Source: Verticillium longisporum
Lineage: Eukaryota; Ascomycota; Sordariomycetes; Glomerellales; Plectosphaerellaceae
Length of the DNA stretch: 64,000 nt
Assembly (NCBI GenBank): GCA_019188255.1
Contig: JAETXT010000011.1
Coordinates: 1,116,001-1,180,000 of the forward strand
Reading direction: 5' to 3'
Shown: positions 62,761-64,000 of the stretch, piece by piece
Layout of the letters: each line of letters starts with the position of its first letter
Position numbering within the stretch: the stretch's first letter is position 1
Position numbers and translations under genes: made by a program
Notes under the pieces: model-generated
Databases searched by the model: none
The model's input: the letters and a program-made list of their open reading frames with translations, nothing else
Told to the model about the DNA's origin: nothing

Positions 62761-63948
62761 GCGTTTTTAGGTTCTTCTTTATTAATTAGAATAATATCTC
62801 CTTATTAAGACCTCTTTAACTTATATTCTTTTATCTCTCTAGCTTTATTATTCTATAAGTTTTTATTAATCTTTTTATAAATCTTTATTAATTAACTTTT
62901 ATAAATAAAGCCTTTATCTATTAATATTATAGAGGAGGCTATTATTATATATTAGCTTATATATATTATTTATTATAAAGAAGTTAATATTCTCGATTTT
63001 ATTATATATAATTAAGAGGTTAAATTATATAATTAGCCCTTAGAGGGCGAAGAAGATAATAAATAGAATAAGACTTTATATAATATAAATAAGATCCTCT
63101 TTAATATAAACTTCTCCTCCTTCTTCTTAGAAGAGGCTCTAAATAATAATACTTTAATATATCTTTACTTTTTAATAATATATTACCCTAATTATAGTTC
63201 TATTAATTATCCTTTATCTTATACTTCTTAATATTTTATTATTACTATAGAGGATATTACTATTAAGAAGAAGGCTAATACTAAAAAGAAGAAGACCGAA
63301 GTAATTATAAAGAAGAAAGCTATTATTATTATTAAAGTATTAGTAAAGGCTATTAAAGAGAAAGCTATTAAGGAGAAATAGCTTACTATTATTAAAATTA
63401 AGCTTATTAAAGCTTAAGAAGTACTTTATATTATAAATATAGCCCTTAAAATATTAGAAATCTTAGAAATTAATAATAATAATAAGTATATTAATAAACC
63501 TAATCTATTAATATTATCGTTTTCTAAACGTTTAGCTTCCTATAATATTTCCTCTACTCCTTTAATAAATAACTTTAATCTTTTTAAATATATTAAAGAT
63601 AATATTAATAATATCTTTACTTATCCTCTAGATAATAATCTCCTCCTTTCCTATAATAAGGATAAAAGTAAAAGTAAGGCTATAGCTCTTATAGTAACTA
63701 TTAATCGCTATATTCCTATTAATAATTATCCTTATAATATATTATTACCCCCTATTCCTTTAATAAAGGCTTCTAGTTTAATTATCTAATCTAGTAGACT
63801 ATCTAAGATATATCCTATAGCTAAGGTAGCCTATATTCCTATAATAGCTTTATTAAAGTATCCTATAGCCTTAATTGCCCCTAGCCCCCCCCTAGCGAAG
63901 AAGGTATATTAGATACCTTAGAAGGTTCTTTATAGTATTAGATTAATT
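62761..63948 (+). pseudogene. Antisense reading frame of family A, subtype alpha (clearest alpha copy)
   Basis: One plus-strand frame of 396 codons with about 14 stops and no indel, including a stop-free run of 123 codons (63418-63786), remarkable in DNA this AT-rich. Order: IYYKEVNILDF (about 62970), GEEDN, ITIEDITIKKK and the Lys/Ala block (63240-63380), INIALKILEILEI (about 63436-63475), SKRLASYNISSTPL, FKYIKDN, a DKSKSKAIAL cluster, and a Pro-containing hydrophobic tail. It matches the beta frame at 16141-17495 segment by segment in the same frame. Upstream of 62761 the frame is shifted by 1 bp relative to beta. Function unknown. Confidence 0.65.
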
Positions 63949-63950
63949 AA

Positions 63951-64000
63951 TATTATAGATGCGAGTAGTGCAGCATAGCCACTGCACTAAAAGGTCTAGC
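63951..64000. other. Non-RIP flank with a short inverted repeat
   Basis: The composition changes sharply: GTGCAG, CAGCATAGCC and CTGCAC give several CA/TG in 40 bases against a few per kilobase before. TAGTGCAG (63966-63973) and CTGCACTA (63982-63989) form an 8-bp inverted repeat with an 8-base loop, flanked by TA at both sides. It could be the end of another, unmutated element or host sequence; 50 bases are too few to tell. Confidence 0.6.

Larger units (their letters stand above)
61700..63950 (-). mobile_element. Family A copy A9, 3' portion
   Basis: Reversed: 3' LTR 61700-61890, polypurine tract (TTGCCCCCCC), then the antisense region subtype alpha up to about 63950, where similarity to the other alpha copies stops (they continue CTATATATAATAGC) and non-RIP sequence starts. 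Confidence 0.88.

Noticed and set aside
1..64000. Fungal mitochondrial DNA because of the high AT content
   Set aside because: Readable content is nested chromovirus pol genes with LTRs, CpA/TpG depletion with CpG kept, and stops at Gln/Trp. No mitochondrial genes, tRNAs or group I/II intron cores were seen.
1..64000. tRNA, rRNA or host protein-coding genes hidden in the block
   Set aside because: No cloverleaf-like GC-rich segment, rRNA motif or non-element coding frame was recognised by reading. A tRNAscan or profile search could still find a degraded one.

Overview
The window is a block of heavily mutated, nested LTR retrotransposons, almost certainly from a filamentous ascomycete (Pezizomycotina). 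By eye only about a quarter of the bases are G or C. CpA and TpG are almost missing (a few per kilobase), TpA is very common, and CpG, CpC and CpT survive. This is the signature of repeat-induced point mutation (RIP, CpA to TpA on both strands) carried close to saturation. Because TG is nearly gone, ATG start codons are nearly gone, and Gln, Trp and some Arg codons have become stops, so no intact gene remains. No rRNA, tRNA, host gene or CRISPR array was recognised.

Almost everything derives from two chromodomain Ty3/Gypsy (chromovirus) families, called A and B here. Family A has 191-bp LTRs (TATAAGG...CCTTTATA, probably TG...CA before RIP), a G-run polypurine tract, gag, pol (protease, RT, RNase H, integrase, chromodomain) and then about 2.2 kb between pol and the 3' LTR. 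That extension carries a Lys-rich reading frame on the strand opposite to pol. Family B has LTRs of two subtypes (181 and 170 bp; TATTAGGGGC...GGTCCTAATA), another chromodomain pol, and about 2.7 kb after pol, also with an antisense reading frame.

Layout: A1 (+) 1-7086; B1 (+) 7087-9294; unassigned segment 9295-10596; A2 (-) 10597-14896; unassigned segment with a gag-like frame 14897-15361; A3 (-) 15362-17495; B2 (-) 17496-19288; A4 (-) 19289-24676, split by a solo A LTR with a clean 5-bp target duplication at 20310-20500; A5 (+) 24677-32614, with both LTRs; A6 (+) 32615-36195; B3 (+) 36196-40238; B4 (-) 40239-50026, with both LTRs; A7 (+) 50027-52615; B5 (+) 52616-57152; A8 (+) 57153-59838; B6 (+) 59839-61699; A9 (-) 61700-about 63950. 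The last 50 bases abruptly regain CA and TG, so the RIP block ends there.

How it fits together (inference): chromodomain integrases tend to target heterochromatin. RIP-mutated DNA becomes heterochromatin, which attracts further insertions that are mutated in turn. The A/B nesting on both strands fits such a cycle, as in a centromere, pericentromere or AT-isochore. Most junctions lack matching target duplications, so rearrangement followed insertion. The least expected feature is the antisense reading frame after pol. In family A it is kept in the same frame in two diverged subtypes, with stops almost only at plausible former Gln/Trp positions.
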